From the NCBI GenBank assembly GCA_002455955.1, contig DKLZ01000086.1, positions 19,225 to 83,224 on the forward strand: a DNA stretch of 64,000 nucleotides. Reading direction: 5' to 3'. Positions 1 to 9,787 of the stretch are shown one piece after another. Numbering within the stretch: the stretch's first letter is position 1; each line of letters begins with the position of its first letter. This DNA comes from Dehalococcoidia bacterium UBA6627 (GTDB lineage Bacteria; Chloroflexota; Dehalococcoidia; UBA2979). The notes beneath the pieces are model-generated. The model saw nothing but the letters and a program-made list of their open reading frames with translations, ran no database searches and was not told where the DNA came from. The translations under genes and the position numbers were made by a program.

Positions 1-1256
1 AGTTCGGTGACGTCATGCGACGTGCATTCGCCGGACTACGCAATGGCGTACCTGGACCAATGGTCGTCGAGTTGACTTCAGATGTCTGCAGTGCCGAAAC
101 ATCCCAGACGCTCGAAGATTACGCCTCTCCAAGTGTGTCGGTACACGTCCCGTCTTCAGGCGATATTCATGACGCAGCGCAAAAGCTTGTCGACGCTAAA
201 CGCCCACTTCTTTGGGCCGGTGGTGGCGTACTAGCCTCTCGTGCCACAGAAGAACTACGAGAGCTAGCAGAACTGATCGCGGCGCCGGTATTCACGACAA
301 TGCAGGGAAAATCAGCAATAGATGAACGACATCCTCTAGCTCTAGGCGCGGGCGGCGGTACTACCACAGGTCCGGCGCACGAATGGCTTGGTAGTTGTGA
401 CTTAATGTTGGCTTTGGGATCGAGTCTTACACGGACCAGCTATGCACAGGACGTACCGCAGGACGCTTTCTTGATACAGAACACGAACAATGCAGACGAA
501 ATCGGTAAAGAAGAATCAATCGACATTGGTCTGGTCGGAGACACTAAGCTCACACTGCGAGGCATCATCGATGAAGTGAAATCCATGATCGGAGACGAAC
601 CACGCGATTCGAAATCTACGGTGGAACAAATCGCCAAGATTCGCTCAGAGTGGATGGCAGAGTGGACACCGCTACTAACCTCAGACAAGCAACCACTCAA
701 CACTTACCGGGTGATCCACGAGATAAACGAAAACATCGACCTCGAGAACAGCATCGTGACGCATGACGCAGGAGCACCGCGGGATTCGATTATCCCATTT
801 TTCAAGGCGACCACACCGCACAGCTACGTAGGGTGGGGCAAAACTACTCACCTCGGCTTCGGCATCCCACTGATGATCGGAGCAAAACTGGCTAATCCAA
901 ACAAATTTTGCCTGAACCTCATGGGGGACGGTGCTTTTGGTATGTCCGGTACTGACATCGAAACAGCCTCCCGCTCGAAAGTCGCGATCACCACGGTACT
1001 ACTTAATAACGGAGGTATGGCCACATACGGACCCGGCATGTTCCCAACGGCACGTGAACAATATGGAGTCTCCCATATGCAAGGGGACTACGCGATGATC
1101 GCCAATGGAATGGGAGCAATCGGCATTTCCGTAACCACTCCTGAAGAGCTAAAAAATGCCCTCATCGCGGCGCAAAAACACAATGCAGAAGGAGATACCG
1201 TGTTAATCGATGTGTACTCAGATATGGAAGGGCGTCGCTCGCGCTGGGATCGATAG
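1..1256 (+). CDS. Thiamine-diphosphate-dependent enzyme (acetolactate synthase-like), 3' part
   Basis: Open reading frame that is already open at the first base (in-frame codons precede the ATG at 15), so the gene starts outside the window. It holds the middle and C-terminal domains of the acetolactate synthase/benzoylformate decarboxylase superfamily. The ThDP/Mg motif is visible: GDG at residues 304-306 and NN at 331-332, counted from the ATG at 15. The N-terminal Pyr domain, with its catalytic Glu, is outside. The family cleaves or joins 2-keto acids; substrate cannot be told, and a biosynthetic IlvB is less likely because no regulatory subunit or ilv gene follows. The next gene is convergent, 33 bases away. 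Confidence 0.85.
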   Translation, partial: FGDVMRRAFAGLRNGVPGPMVVELTSDVCSAETSQTLEDYASPSVSVHVPSSGDIHDAAQKLVDAKRPLLWAGGGVLASRATEELRELAELIAAPVFTTMQGKSAIDERHPLALGAGGGTTTGPAHEWLGSCDLMLALGSSLTRTSYAQDVPQDAFLIQNTNNADEIGKEESIDIGLVGDTKLTLRGIIDEVKSMIGDEPRDSKSTVEQIAKIRSEWMAEWTPLLTSDKQPLNTYRVIHEINENIDLENSIVTHDAGAPRDSIIPFFKATTPHSYVGWGKTTHLGFGIPLMIGAKLANPNKFCLNLMGDGAFGMSGTDIETASRSKVAITTVLLNNGGMATYGPGMFPTAREQYGVSHMQGDYAMIANGMGAIGISVTTPEELKNALIAAQKHNAEGDTVLIDVYSDMEGRRSRWDR

Positions 1257-1289
1257 AAGCAGTCGCGAGTGCTAAGAGACCTCTAAGAC

Positions 1290-1865
1290 TCAATGCAACG
1301 TGCCGGAGAACCACTCCGGTGCAAGCATTGAATAGATCTCAAGGTCACAGAAGTCTCCGTTAATAATTTGCGCATCGCGTTGCGTGCCCTCGTGAACAAA
1401 GCCTAGACGCTCAGCCACCGCTCGACTGCGTGTGTTCTCGGTCGCCGCACGGATTGTGACGCGGCGAACGTTTATCTCGGTAACAAGAAAGTCTGTGAGT
1501 ACTTGTGCCGCTCTGGTAACTAAACCTCGCCCTTCAGAAGAGGTAGTCATCCAGTAGCCAATATCCGCCGAATGATTCACCGATTCAATCGAACATCCGA
1601 TCATTCCCACGATTGATCGTTCAACGACGATGGCACATGAAAGATTGGTCCCCGCAGCAAGATCCCTACTGCTATGTCGAATAAATGTGGCTTCATCCGC
1701 CACTGACCGAATTGAGTGAACCCACGGCAACCATGCCTCTAGGTGCTGGCGATTCGAATGCACGAGGTAATACATCATCTCCGCATCCTCGATGCGCAAC
1801 GGACGAAGTTCGACACTCTCATCAACTGCGATGCACAAGTTTGGATCCAACGCAACAGCCATCAT
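1290..1865 (-). CDS. GNAT N-acetyltransferase, RimJ/RimL type
   Basis: About 191 residues. Ordered GNAT features are visible: an N-terminal 'ELRPLRIEDAE' strand-helix, then the acetyl-CoA loop SEGRGLV followed by a helix, then RAATENTRSRAVAERLGF, typical of RimJ/RimL-like enzymes that acetylate protein N-termini or small amines. I chose the ATG at 1865 because GGAGGAG lies five bases upstream; a second ATG follows directly at 1862. The frame stays open to 1892 but upstream codons lack support. It is the last gene of the minus-strand run that begins near 13213. Substrate unknown. Confidence 0.85.
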   Translation of the reverse strand: MMAVALDPNLCIAVDESVELRPLRIEDAEMMYYLVHSNRQHLEAWLPWVHSIRSVADEATFIRHSSRDLAAGTNLSCAIVVERSIVGMIGCSIESVNHSADIGYWMTTSSEGRGLVTRAAQVLTDFLVTEINVRRVTIRAATENTRSRAVAERLGFVHEGTQRDAQIINGDFCDLEIYSMLAPEWFSGTLH

Positions 1866-2025
1866 TGCCACTCCTCCAATACAAATAAGCAACTCACTAG
1901 CGGCCTGCTATCTCACGGGATATCTCCAACGGAGTACTAGACGTAGCGGAATCTTTAACTCAGTAAACAAATCAATAGGCATCTATCAATACTTATCTAT
2001 TCGCTCACTGCTACAGCTGAAGCAA

Positions 2026-3195
2026 TTAACCTCTAGGTAGACCCAAACCACGTGTTGCGATGATGTTCCGCTGGATTTCGCTGGTACCTGCCGCAATCGT
2101 TCTCGAGACAGTTGCCATGTACGCATAGCAAAGTTCGCCGTCCATCGGTACGTGCCGAGAACCAGAGCGCAACTGACCCCCTAGACCAAGCATGTTGATC
2201 CCGCGGCGAGCATTACGCTGTTGTAGCTCTGTGCCAAACAACTTTGAGATCGACGATTCGTGGTTAGGCACCAAATCATTCGACTGCATCCATGACACTC
2301 TGTAACCGAGAAGCCTCGCGACGTTAATCTCGATCATGGTGTCAGCTAAGTGTTGCCGGTTTATCGCACCGTCAATGACTCGTCGCCCAGTCCCAGCACT
2401 ATCTGATCTCTTCGCATATTCCAGCAATCGCTCGTAGATCGGAACAGCCTCTGCCATACGGTTAATTCCCGATCTTTCGAAGTCAAGTGTAGTTGCACTG
2501 ACATACCAGCCTCGATTCTCCTCGCCGATCATGTTCGCCGCCGGCACGCGAACATCCTCAAAAAATGTTTCGTTGAATCCAGGCTCATCGGTCATTTGTG
2601 TGATCGGGCGAATCGAAATTCCAGGTGTACCCATCTCAACCATGAAATAGGAAATCCCACGATGCTTCGGCGCTGTTGGATCAGTTCGCGTCAGCACATG
2701 AATCCAATCAGCATGCTGAGCTCCTGAAGTCCATATCTTTTGCCCATTAATCACAAAATCGTCACCATCATGCACCGCTCGTGTTTGCAAAGAAGCAAGG
2801 TCAGAGCCTGAGCCAGGCTCCGAATAACCCTGACACCATGAGATTTCTGCATGCGCGATTTTAGGCAAGTGCTCTTGCCGCTGTTCTTCGTTGCCAAACA
2901 AAATCAGAGCCGGTCCAAGCCGATCCGCCCCCTGACCGCCAGTCGGAGCCTGCGCAAAGGTAGACTCTTCAGCAAATATCATCTGTTCGATATAAGATGC
3001 TCCTCCTCCTCCATATTCCTTCGGCCAGGACATCGTTAACCACCCCGCGTCAGCGAGCTCTTGCTGATATGCACGTACTTGCTCGTGAAGTTGAAGACCT
3101 TCGCGGCGCCGAACACCTTCATTCCAATGCTCAGCGATAAATGAACGGACCTGCTCTCGAAAACTCTTCTGGTGATCGTTCCAGGAAAATTCCAT
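2026..3195 (-). CDS. Acyl-CoA dehydrogenase family flavoprotein
   Basis: 389 residues, normal length for the family. Oxidises an acyl-CoA to the 2-enoyl-CoA with FAD, electrons normally leaving through ETF. Visible: the FAD/substrate segment WCQGYSEPGSGSDL (from residue 120), the strand region ending FFEDVRVP, and the C-terminal GTSEIQR at 370-376. The residue before this last motif, Glu in short/medium-chain enzymes (YEGT), is Ala here (IAAGT), so the base must sit elsewhere or the reaction differs. GAGG lies seven bases before the ATG. Fifty-two bases downstream of the CoA-transferase gene on the same strand, so probably co-transcribed. Confidence 0.92.
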   Translation of the reverse strand: MEFSWNDHQKSFREQVRSFIAEHWNEGVRRREGLQLHEQVRAYQQELADAGWLTMSWPKEYGGGGASYIEQMIFAEESTFAQAPTGGQGADRLGPALILFGNEEQRQEHLPKIAHAEISWCQGYSEPGSGSDLASLQTRAVHDGDDFVINGQKIWTSGAQHADWIHVLTRTDPTAPKHRGISYFMVEMGTPGISIRPITQMTDEPGFNETFFEDVRVPAANMIGEENRGWYVSATTLDFERSGINRMAEAVPIYERLLEYAKRSDSAGTGRRVIDGAINRQHLADTMIEINVARLLGYRVSWMQSNDLVPNHESSISKLFGTELQQRNARRGINMLGLGGQLRSGSRHVPMDGELCYAYMATVSRTIAAGTSEIQRNIIATRGLGLPRG

Positions 3196-3247
3196 ACCAC
3201 TGCCTCACGATCGGAGAATTGTTAATACTTGCTTTAGCAAATGTCCG

Positions 3248-5764
3248 CTACATCTCAACTACCGCTGCATCAACGATTCCATCCTTATGCAACTGCGCGA
3301 TCACATCTACTCCGTACCCGAGCTCTCCGAGGAGTGCGTCGGTGTTCTCCCCAAACAACGGTGCCGCTCCGATACTCAGTGATGACCGACTAATGTTCCA
3401 TAATGGCCCGTGCCGAAGTATGTTTCCCCATTTACTATCCGTAACCGGCGTAACCATTCCAGCTTGAGCAGCGTAAGGATCGGTAGCCCAAAATTCTCCG
3501 GCGGCTGGTCCGTCAGCACGCACACAGCCAAGACCGACCTCTAAGAATAGGCTCTCCCAGTATTCTGCTACCTCTTGAGCAAACATCTCACTCAACAACT
3601 CGGTCAGTAACACTTCGTTCGCCTCGCGAGCTTCGCGTGTAGCAAATCGCTGATCATCTCCTAATGCAAGATGCTCGATACGTTCGCAAAAAGTCACCCA
3701 TTCGGACTCTAAGAGAACCTCGAGAAAAATCCATCCCTCTTTACACTCGTAGAGACGGGAAAGCGGTCCTGTACCGTACAAGTTGCGATCTGGGATCGCT
3801 CGATCAGGCTTACCGTGGTAGCGAATAAAATCGTCAGCGTTCGCGTAAGCGTTCGCGCCAAACATATCGATCCAAACCCGTTGACCGCCTTGCCCAGTGC
3901 GCTGTGCATACAGTGCCAACAGGGCAGAGGTCATGACAACCATAGCGACATTTGGATCGGGGTTTACTTCGTTCGAGCGAGCCAATCTACGGGAGATTTC
4001 ACGAATATCTTTAAGGTCTAAATCACCACCGTTGGCGTTGGATAGAACTTCTGCACCTGCCTGGAACAGTGCACCACCAACGCCAGCACCAGGCACTGGG
4101 TGTGCTGAAGGTCGATCGACGCCCGGGCCACTACGGCCATAACCATTCATCGCCAGATAGACTACTTCTGGTCGGATTTCTTTCACTTGCTCGTAGCCAA
4201 AACCGAGCCGTTCCGGTACTCCCGGTCGGAAGTTCGAAACAATCAAATCTGTCTTGACAAGCAATTTCTTCAGGATCTCCTGACCGACTTCGGTCTTAAG
4301 ATTGATTGCAATACTCTCCTTGCCTGTATTGACACGCATTGCACCGACACCATCAGCAAGCTGACGGTAAGGATCACCTCCCATCGGCTCGACCTTAATC
4401 ACACGTGCACCAAGATCGGCTAACTGTGACACTCCAAGAGGCACCGCAATAATCGACGCAAATTCAAGCACAGTAAGTCCTGATAACGGTGGCTCCGCGT
4501 CATCCTGGTAAGTCTCTTTGGTGCTAGCCCTATCCCATTTCTCTTTCAATACTCCGAGCGTGTGCTGACCGGATAATGGTGCGGCACCACCAACCTGACC
4601 AGGCGTGTGTTCTAAATCAGCAATCAAGCCCAACTGAAAACAACGAGCTTGTTCTTCCTGTGTCTCAAACTGCTTCTCACTGACTATTGAGTCAGTAACT
4701 GCAATGTCTTCCTTAATCTGAACTCCTAGTCGCGGATCAGTCACTTCGACGAGATGTCCGTTCTCAATAATGTCCGGGTCGCTAAGCGCCTGTTGGGTGG
4801 TCTGAAATTTGTGTGCCGCAATGTTCCCTAGCTCAGTAAACTGCTCAATCCATTCGTCGGCTGTCTTCTCCTGCATTCGTAAAAGAATCTTGTCACGCAC
4901 CTCTTCTAGGACGTCAGGATCCCATGTGGCCGGTGAGCCCTGTGTACGATCGTCAACCAGAACATCGGTCATCTCAGCCGCGGCAATAAAGCTATCGAAT
5001 TGTTGTTTTAGCAGATTTCCAGGCTGCATCCACTGGCCGCCCTTGGTCAGTACCGGCTGATATTGAATCGAAGGCATTCGCTTCCCTGGCGCCAGCAAAG
5101 GGTCATCTCCTCCAAACAGTGATGGATGAGTATTTGCAAGTTGTAGGCGGATCAATTCACCTTGTTCATAAGGGATCATGCCACGCAACATGCTGGTTTC
5201 GATGTACTGCCCGAGTCCGATCCGTTCACGTGCAATCAAACCAGCGAGAACACCCGATATCGTCGCTTGTGCCGCTGCGTGCGATGCCACTCGAACCGAC
5301 GCGAATTGCGGACCTGCACGCGACGCCGTGCCGGCGAAGTTTTGCATACGTCCAGATTTCGCTGCAACGACACCTTCGTAGCCAGGAAGATCCATATACG
5401 GACCAGATGAACCGAAGCCGTCGAGCTGCAGATACACAATCCTACTATTACGTGAAGCAAGCACATCGTAATCACAACCAAGATCAATAGCTGCACGTGC
5501 TCGAAAATTACTGACAACCACATCCGCAGCATCCGTTAATTCGTAGAGATGCTCCTGTCCGACTTTGTCCTTCAAATCCAACTCGACGGAGCGCTTCCCG
5601 CGCAACCACATCGGAGAGTTACTCAAGAAACGAAAGGGGTCGCCACCTGGACGTTCGATCTTGACCACGTCGGCGCCAAAATCTGACAACACCATCGTTG
5701 CTATACCAGCCACGGGACCACTAGATAGGTCTATAACTCTCAGTCCTTCAAGGGGTCCAGTCAT
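3248..5764 (-). CDS. Double-domain family III CoA-transferase, both active-site Asp replaced
   Basis: 838 residues, twice the usual CaiB/BaiF length, because two complete family III domains are fused (about 1-410 and 437-838; each opens with the LxGLxVxxxSS/AS-type first strand and an 'ADVVKIE' or 'ARVIKVE' strand). Family III enzymes move CoA between carboxylates through an Asp in a V-D-V-S-type motif (Asp169 of formyl-CoA transferase). Here the first domain has I-E-T-S (Glu189) and the second V-W-I-D (Trp631, with Asp633 two residues later), so neither canonical Asp is present. AGGTGA lies upstream of the ATG. Followed by the acyl-CoA dehydrogenase, preceded by a second fused paralogue. Confidence 0.9.
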   Translation of the reverse strand: MTGPLEGLRVIDLSSGPVAGIATMVLSDFGADVVKIERPGGDPFRFLSNSPMWLRGKRSVELDLKDKVGQEHLYELTDAADVVVSNFRARAAIDLGCDYDVLASRNSRIVYLQLDGFGSSGPYMDLPGYEGVVAAKSGRMQNFAGTASRAGPQFASVRVASHAAAQATISGVLAGLIARERIGLGQYIETSMLRGMIPYEQGELIRLQLANTHPSLFGGDDPLLAPGKRMPSIQYQPVLTKGGQWMQPGNLLKQQFDSFIAAAEMTDVLVDDRTQGSPATWDPDVLEEVRDKILLRMQEKTADEWIEQFTELGNIAAHKFQTTQQALSDPDIIENGHLVEVTDPRLGVQIKEDIAVTDSIVSEKQFETQEEQARCFQLGLIADLEHTPGQVGGAAPLSGQHTLGVLKEKWDRASTKETYQDDAEPPLSGLTVLEFASIIAVPLGVSQLADLGARVIKVEPMGGDPYRQLADGVGAMRVNTGKESIAINLKTEVGQEILKKLLVKTDLIVSNFRPGVPERLGFGYEQVKEIRPEVVYLAMNGYGRSGPGVDRPSAHPVPGAGVGGALFQAGAEVLSNANGGDLDLKDIREISRRLARSNEVNPDPNVAMVVMTSALLALYAQRTGQGGQRVWIDMFGANAYANADDFIRYHGKPDRAIPDRNLYGTGPLSRLYECKEGWIFLEVLLESEWVTFCERIEHLALGDDQRFATREAREANEVLLTELLSEMFAQEVAEYWESLFLEVGLGCVRADGPAAGEFWATDPYAAQAGMVTPVTDSKWGNILRHGPLWNISRSSLSIGAAPLFGENTDALLGELGYGVDVIAQLHKDGIVDAAVVEM

Positions 5765-5925
5765 GATGATTCACCTTCGATTCACATTCCCATATCGTAA
5801 TTCGCTCTAGCCAAGGATCACAGACCTATAAAGTCATAATTGCGAAATTTGTTCCTGCGCGAAATCTGCATATAAAAAACTAGACCAGACGAGCAAATCA
5901 AGTTAACAACCGCGAATTGAACGCC

Positions 5926-8343
5926 TCAACGAGATGCAATAGGTATAGTACCGATCACGTCATCGTGCTCTAGCGCCTCAAGATCGGCATCCGTCATATC
6001 AAGCTTCTCACGTAATACTTCCGCAGTATGCTCACCCAGTAATGGAGCACGCCTGTCCGGAGTGGAAGCGGCAAAACGAAACCGATATGGCTGGTTGGGA
6101 TAGTGCTTCACACCGATATCAGGTCGATCTTGTTCGATAAAACCACCTCGCGCAGCAAGTTGAGGATCTTCAAGAAGCTCGGGGCCTGATAACACAGCAC
6201 CAGCAGGAATGCCTTCCTCCTGCAACTTATTCATCAACAAGATATGGTCTGACATCTGCGTCCATTGTGCGATTGCCACATCTATCGAGTCTCGTTTCCC
6301 AAGACGCCCTGAAGCAGTCGCATATTCACTATTTGCCGTTGCCCACTCAGGATGACCGAGCAGCTGGGCTAACGCAGCCCATTGACTGTCCGTCTGACAT
6401 TCGATCGCGATCCAACCGTTCCCTCGGCAAGGGTAGATCCCATATGGAGCCCGCGTTAGATGAGAGTTCCCGATACGCCCTGGATCGTAGCCGGCCAACA
6501 TTGCACCAGTAACAGCGTCTCCAACGAATAGCGTGCACGCTTCGATTTGACTGAGATCTATGTGCTGACCCTGACCACTTTTCTCGCGATGGTAAAGCGC
6601 TGCGAATAGCGCACTAGCAGCAATGACTCCAACAAAGGGATCACCACCGTTCATACCAGTAAAGATTGGGGGCCCTCCGTTGTATCCGGTTAGATGGCTG
6701 ATTCCCGACATCTGTTCCGTAGACATACCGAAGGCGACATAGTCTCGCCAGGTGACGTCGCTACCGAATCCTGGCATCGACATCATTATTAAGCGCGGAT
6801 TAATCTCTTTCAAGGTCTCGTACTCTAGTCCGAAATTTGCCATCACTCGCGGCGTATAATTCTCAATGAGGACGTCGGCACCAGCTACAAGTTTTTTCAG
6901 AATTCCAGCACCATGCTCATCGGCCAAATTAAGCGTAATTCCACGTTTATTTCGATTTACCCAATTAAAGTTCGGTGATCGCTCCCAAGGTGTTTCGACT
7001 CCGGCGGCGAGCGAGGAGCCTCGCCAACCATCAATACGCTGTACTGATTCAACCTTCACCACGTCTGCACCTGCATCACCGGATATTTGCATCGCTAATG
7101 GTCCGGAGAAAAACATCGACAGATCGATAATGTTCAATCCTTCCAGAGGAAGTGGCACGTGCTCGTCTGTCACCTTGGCTGGAATGGGTTCCTTATCTAT
7201 ATCATCGAGTTCTGCCAGCACCTCGAGTTGATGCTCGCCGAGGAGAGGAGGCCTGTATGGCTTCGCATCTGTGACAGTCGACTTGTATGGGATACCAGGG
7301 ACACGAACCGTATTTGTAACCGGATGCTCCAATTCAACCATGAACCCACGCTCAGTATGCGGAAGCAGTTCAGCAAGCTGAGTCATGTTCGGAACGAGTC
7401 CAAACGGAACACGCCACGCTTCGCCTTCATGAAAAACTTCTTCAGCCGAGCGGCCAGAAAGTGCGCTCTGAAAAATCTTACCTATCTCGGCAGCATGGTT
7501 TCGGCGGCCAAGACCCGCATAACGCGGGTCAGTCAGCAACTCATCATGACCAAGAAAATTACAGAGAAGATCCCACTGCGGCTGCGTTAATACATTCACC
7601 CCGACGTATCCGTCTCTCGTAGGAAGCATGTACGAAGGTCCCGGACCAAACTCGGAGTTTCGATTACCCACATCACCTGAGTACTCATACCGAAGTGAGG
7701 GGAAAAGCGCACCTGCGAGTGTCGCCTCTTGTGCACTCACATCCACATGCTCACCATGCCCGTGGATATTCCGACCAAGGACCGCCAACAGCGTAGCGGC
7801 AGCAGCAAAGCCTCCCGTCAATGTCTCCGTAATAGCACCACCGGCCTGCAGAGGCTCACGATCCGGAAGGCCGCAAGTATTTGCCCATCCGCCCATGGCA
7901 CAAGCAATCAGATGCGACCATTCATAACCAGAATAAGGACCATCTGAACCAAAGCCAGTTATCGTCGTGAGAATCACTCTATTGTTCCAGGCTCGCAGTT
8001 GCTCGAAGCCGATCCCGCGCCCAGCAAGTTGACCTTCGGTTGCGCTCGAAATGACAACGTCATAGCGGCGAACAAGTCGTTCGAGCAGTGCACACCCTTC
8101 TTTGCTCGATACATCAAGAGTGATACCGCGCTTGCTAGTGTTGAAATAGAAAAACGCGCTGCTCTTCTCGAGATCCGGAGCATCATCGGGGAACGGCCCT
8201 AATGATCGCGCACTATCACCACCATCCGGACTTTCAACCTTAACAACGTCAGCTCCAAGGTCGCCAAGAAGCTTTGCACAGAACGGCGCGGAAATTCCTT
8301 CAGAGATATCGAGGACCCGCAGCCCGGCGAGTGGAGAGTCCAT
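5926..8343 (-). CDS. Double-domain family III CoA-transferase (CaiB/BaiF)
   Basis: About 805 residues with two family III CoA-transferase domains in one chain (about 1-385 and 400-805). Both carry the expected catalytic Asp: VDVS with Asp202 in the first half and IDLS with Asp597 in the second (numbering from the GTG at 8346). Family III enzymes are interlocked dimers, so the fusion probably folds as a built-in dimer. The ATG at 8343 has GGGAG five bases upstream; a GTG at 8346 is the alternative. Donor and acceptor cannot be named. Paralogue of the next gene downstream, 161 bases away. Confidence 0.92.
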   Translation of the reverse strand: MDSPLAGLRVLDISEGISAPFCAKLLGDLGADVVKVESPDGGDSARSLGPFPDDAPDLEKSSAFFYFNTSKRGITLDVSSKEGCALLERLVRRYDVVISSATEGQLAGRGIGFEQLRAWNNRVILTTITGFGSDGPYSGYEWSHLIACAMGGWANTCGLPDREPLQAGGAITETLTGGFAAAATLLAVLGRNIHGHGEHVDVSAQEATLAGALFPSLRYEYSGDVGNRNSEFGPGPSYMLPTRDGYVGVNVLTQPQWDLLCNFLGHDELLTDPRYAGLGRRNHAAEIGKIFQSALSGRSAEEVFHEGEAWRVPFGLVPNMTQLAELLPHTERGFMVELEHPVTNTVRVPGIPYKSTVTDAKPYRPPLLGEHQLEVLAELDDIDKEPIPAKVTDEHVPLPLEGLNIIDLSMFFSGPLAMQISGDAGADVVKVESVQRIDGWRGSSLAAGVETPWERSPNFNWVNRNKRGITLNLADEHGAGILKKLVAGADVLIENYTPRVMANFGLEYETLKEINPRLIMMSMPGFGSDVTWRDYVAFGMSTEQMSGISHLTGYNGGPPIFTGMNGGDPFVGVIAASALFAALYHREKSGQGQHIDLSQIEACTLFVGDAVTGAMLAGYDPGRIGNSHLTRAPYGIYPCRGNGWIAIECQTDSQWAALAQLLGHPEWATANSEYATASGRLGKRDSIDVAIAQWTQMSDHILLMNKLQEEGIPAGAVLSGPELLEDPQLAARGGFIEQDRPDIGVKHYPNQPYRFRFAASTPDRRAPLLGEHTAEVLREKLDMTDADLEALEHDDVIGTIPIASR

Positions 8344-8501
8344 CACCGCTCCCTTCGAGAGCCTTCTACCTAAGGCACTTCGACCGCGTTTAGCGAATCA
8401 AAATCTGATCAAGCGCCTCTACCATCGCGAATCACCGCAGCAGATTGCAACCAATGTGACTCCAGATGATCAAAAAGTCACTATTCCAAACGTTGGTCGT
8501 A

Positions 8502-9572
8502 CTAGGGCTGGATAGAGACTTTGATCGCTCCACTAGTCTTATCCGCTGCTACCGCGTAGCCATCGGCAACTTCGTTTAATGGAAAACGATGCGTAATCAA
8601 GGGTGAAAGCAAGTCACGGTGTTGGTTAAGTAGATGCGTCGTGAGCTCGTAATCATGTTGCATCCCGATATATCCATAAAAAACAGTCGCAGCGATTCTG
8701 AGTTGTTTCGTTAGAATTACCTGTGCAGGTAACGTCACATGCCGTGCTGGAACTCCAAGTAACAGCACACGCCCGCCCCAACGAGCTATTCGTGATGCGA
8801 CTTCCGGAGTATTGGCAGCACCACCTACAGTTTCCATCACAAGGTCTACCGGATGTTCCTTCGCCCAAGCATGTAGCTCGGTCTCCATATCACCGTCAGC
8901 TTCAAAGAGATAAGTAGCACCAAGTCGCCGTGCCGCTTCAGCTTGCTGCGGATAACGATATGTAACAGCTACCTCTGCGCCTGCTTGGTTCGCGTAAAAC
9001 ACCGACATCAGGCCAATCGGCCCCGCACCTAGTACTACTACCCGTTCTCCTTGCGTAGGTCGCGTTGGATCGAGCTGAGCGGCTACACGGTGACCATGCA
9101 CCGCCACAGCTAATGGTTCTGCCAATGCCGCAACTGCAAAATCAAGATCTTCTTCGACAAGGAACAAGTTCTCGGCAGGAACGGTCAGATACTCGCTACA
9201 GCCGCCAGGCATCTGCTCGCCGAACAAACCAGGACTGTAGCGACACAGCTCGGTCCGCCCAGAACGACAAGCGGAGCATGTACCACAGAACGGGCGCGGC
9301 TGTAATGCAACTCGTTGGCCTTCGTGCAATGCGGTGACCTTCTCACCAACCTCCGCAACTTCGCCGCTGACTTCATGACCGGGCGTGCGCCCAGCCTGCC
9401 AGCCACCTTCCGGAGAAAGCCAGCGTGACTGATCACGGTATGAGTGGAGATCAGATCCGCAGATACCAGAGGCGCGCACGCGTAATAATACTTCTCCAGG
9501 ACCTGGAGCTTCCGGTTCATACTCTTCGATTTCAAAACGCATCGGATCATCGGTACTAACTGCTCGACGCAC
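8502..9572 (-). CDS. Zinc-dependent alcohol/polyol dehydrogenase (medium-chain family)
   Basis: 356 residues. The catalytic zinc ligands are visible (Cys38 in GICGSD, GHE at 65-67). The structural zinc lobe has four cysteines at 96, 99, 102 and 110. The dinucleotide fold shows GAGPIGLMS. Closest in look to sorbitol/threonine dehydrogenase-type enzymes that oxidise a secondary alcohol with NAD(P). The start is GTG at 9572 with GGAGG nine bases upstream. Same-strand neighbour of the fused CoA-transferases; it may feed an oxidised intermediate into that pathway, which is inference. Confidence 0.9.
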   Translation of the reverse strand: MRRAVSTDDPMRFEIEEYEPEAPGPGEVLLRVRASGICGSDLHSYRDQSRWLSPEGGWQAGRTPGHEVSGEVAEVGEKVTALHEGQRVALQPRPFCGTCSACRSGRTELCRYSPGLFGEQMPGGCSEYLTVPAENLFLVEEDLDFAVAALAEPLAVAVHGHRVAAQLDPTRPTQGERVVVLGAGPIGLMSVFYANQAGAEVAVTYRYPQQAEAARRLGATYLFEADGDMETELHAWAKEHPVDLVMETVGGAANTPEVASRIARWGGRVLLLGVPARHVTLPAQVILTKQLRIAATVFYGYIGMQHDYELTTHLLNQHRDLLSPLITHRFPLNEVADGYAVAADKTSGAIKVSIQP

Positions 9573-9787
9573 TGGACTCTACCTCCACCAGAGCTGGGAC
9601 AGAATCATGAACATCTTCTGAAATTCACGCTTCCGCCTACTAGATTACGGATCGTTGGTGCACTCCGGTAGGACTATTCGAAGGCGGTCAATTTAAATAA
9701 CAGTAGAAAGCGAACCGGCAGCTCTTGCCTGACAGGCTGAACACTCTTTCCTCATCCAACATCTCGGGCCACTCAAAAAGTGAACTC

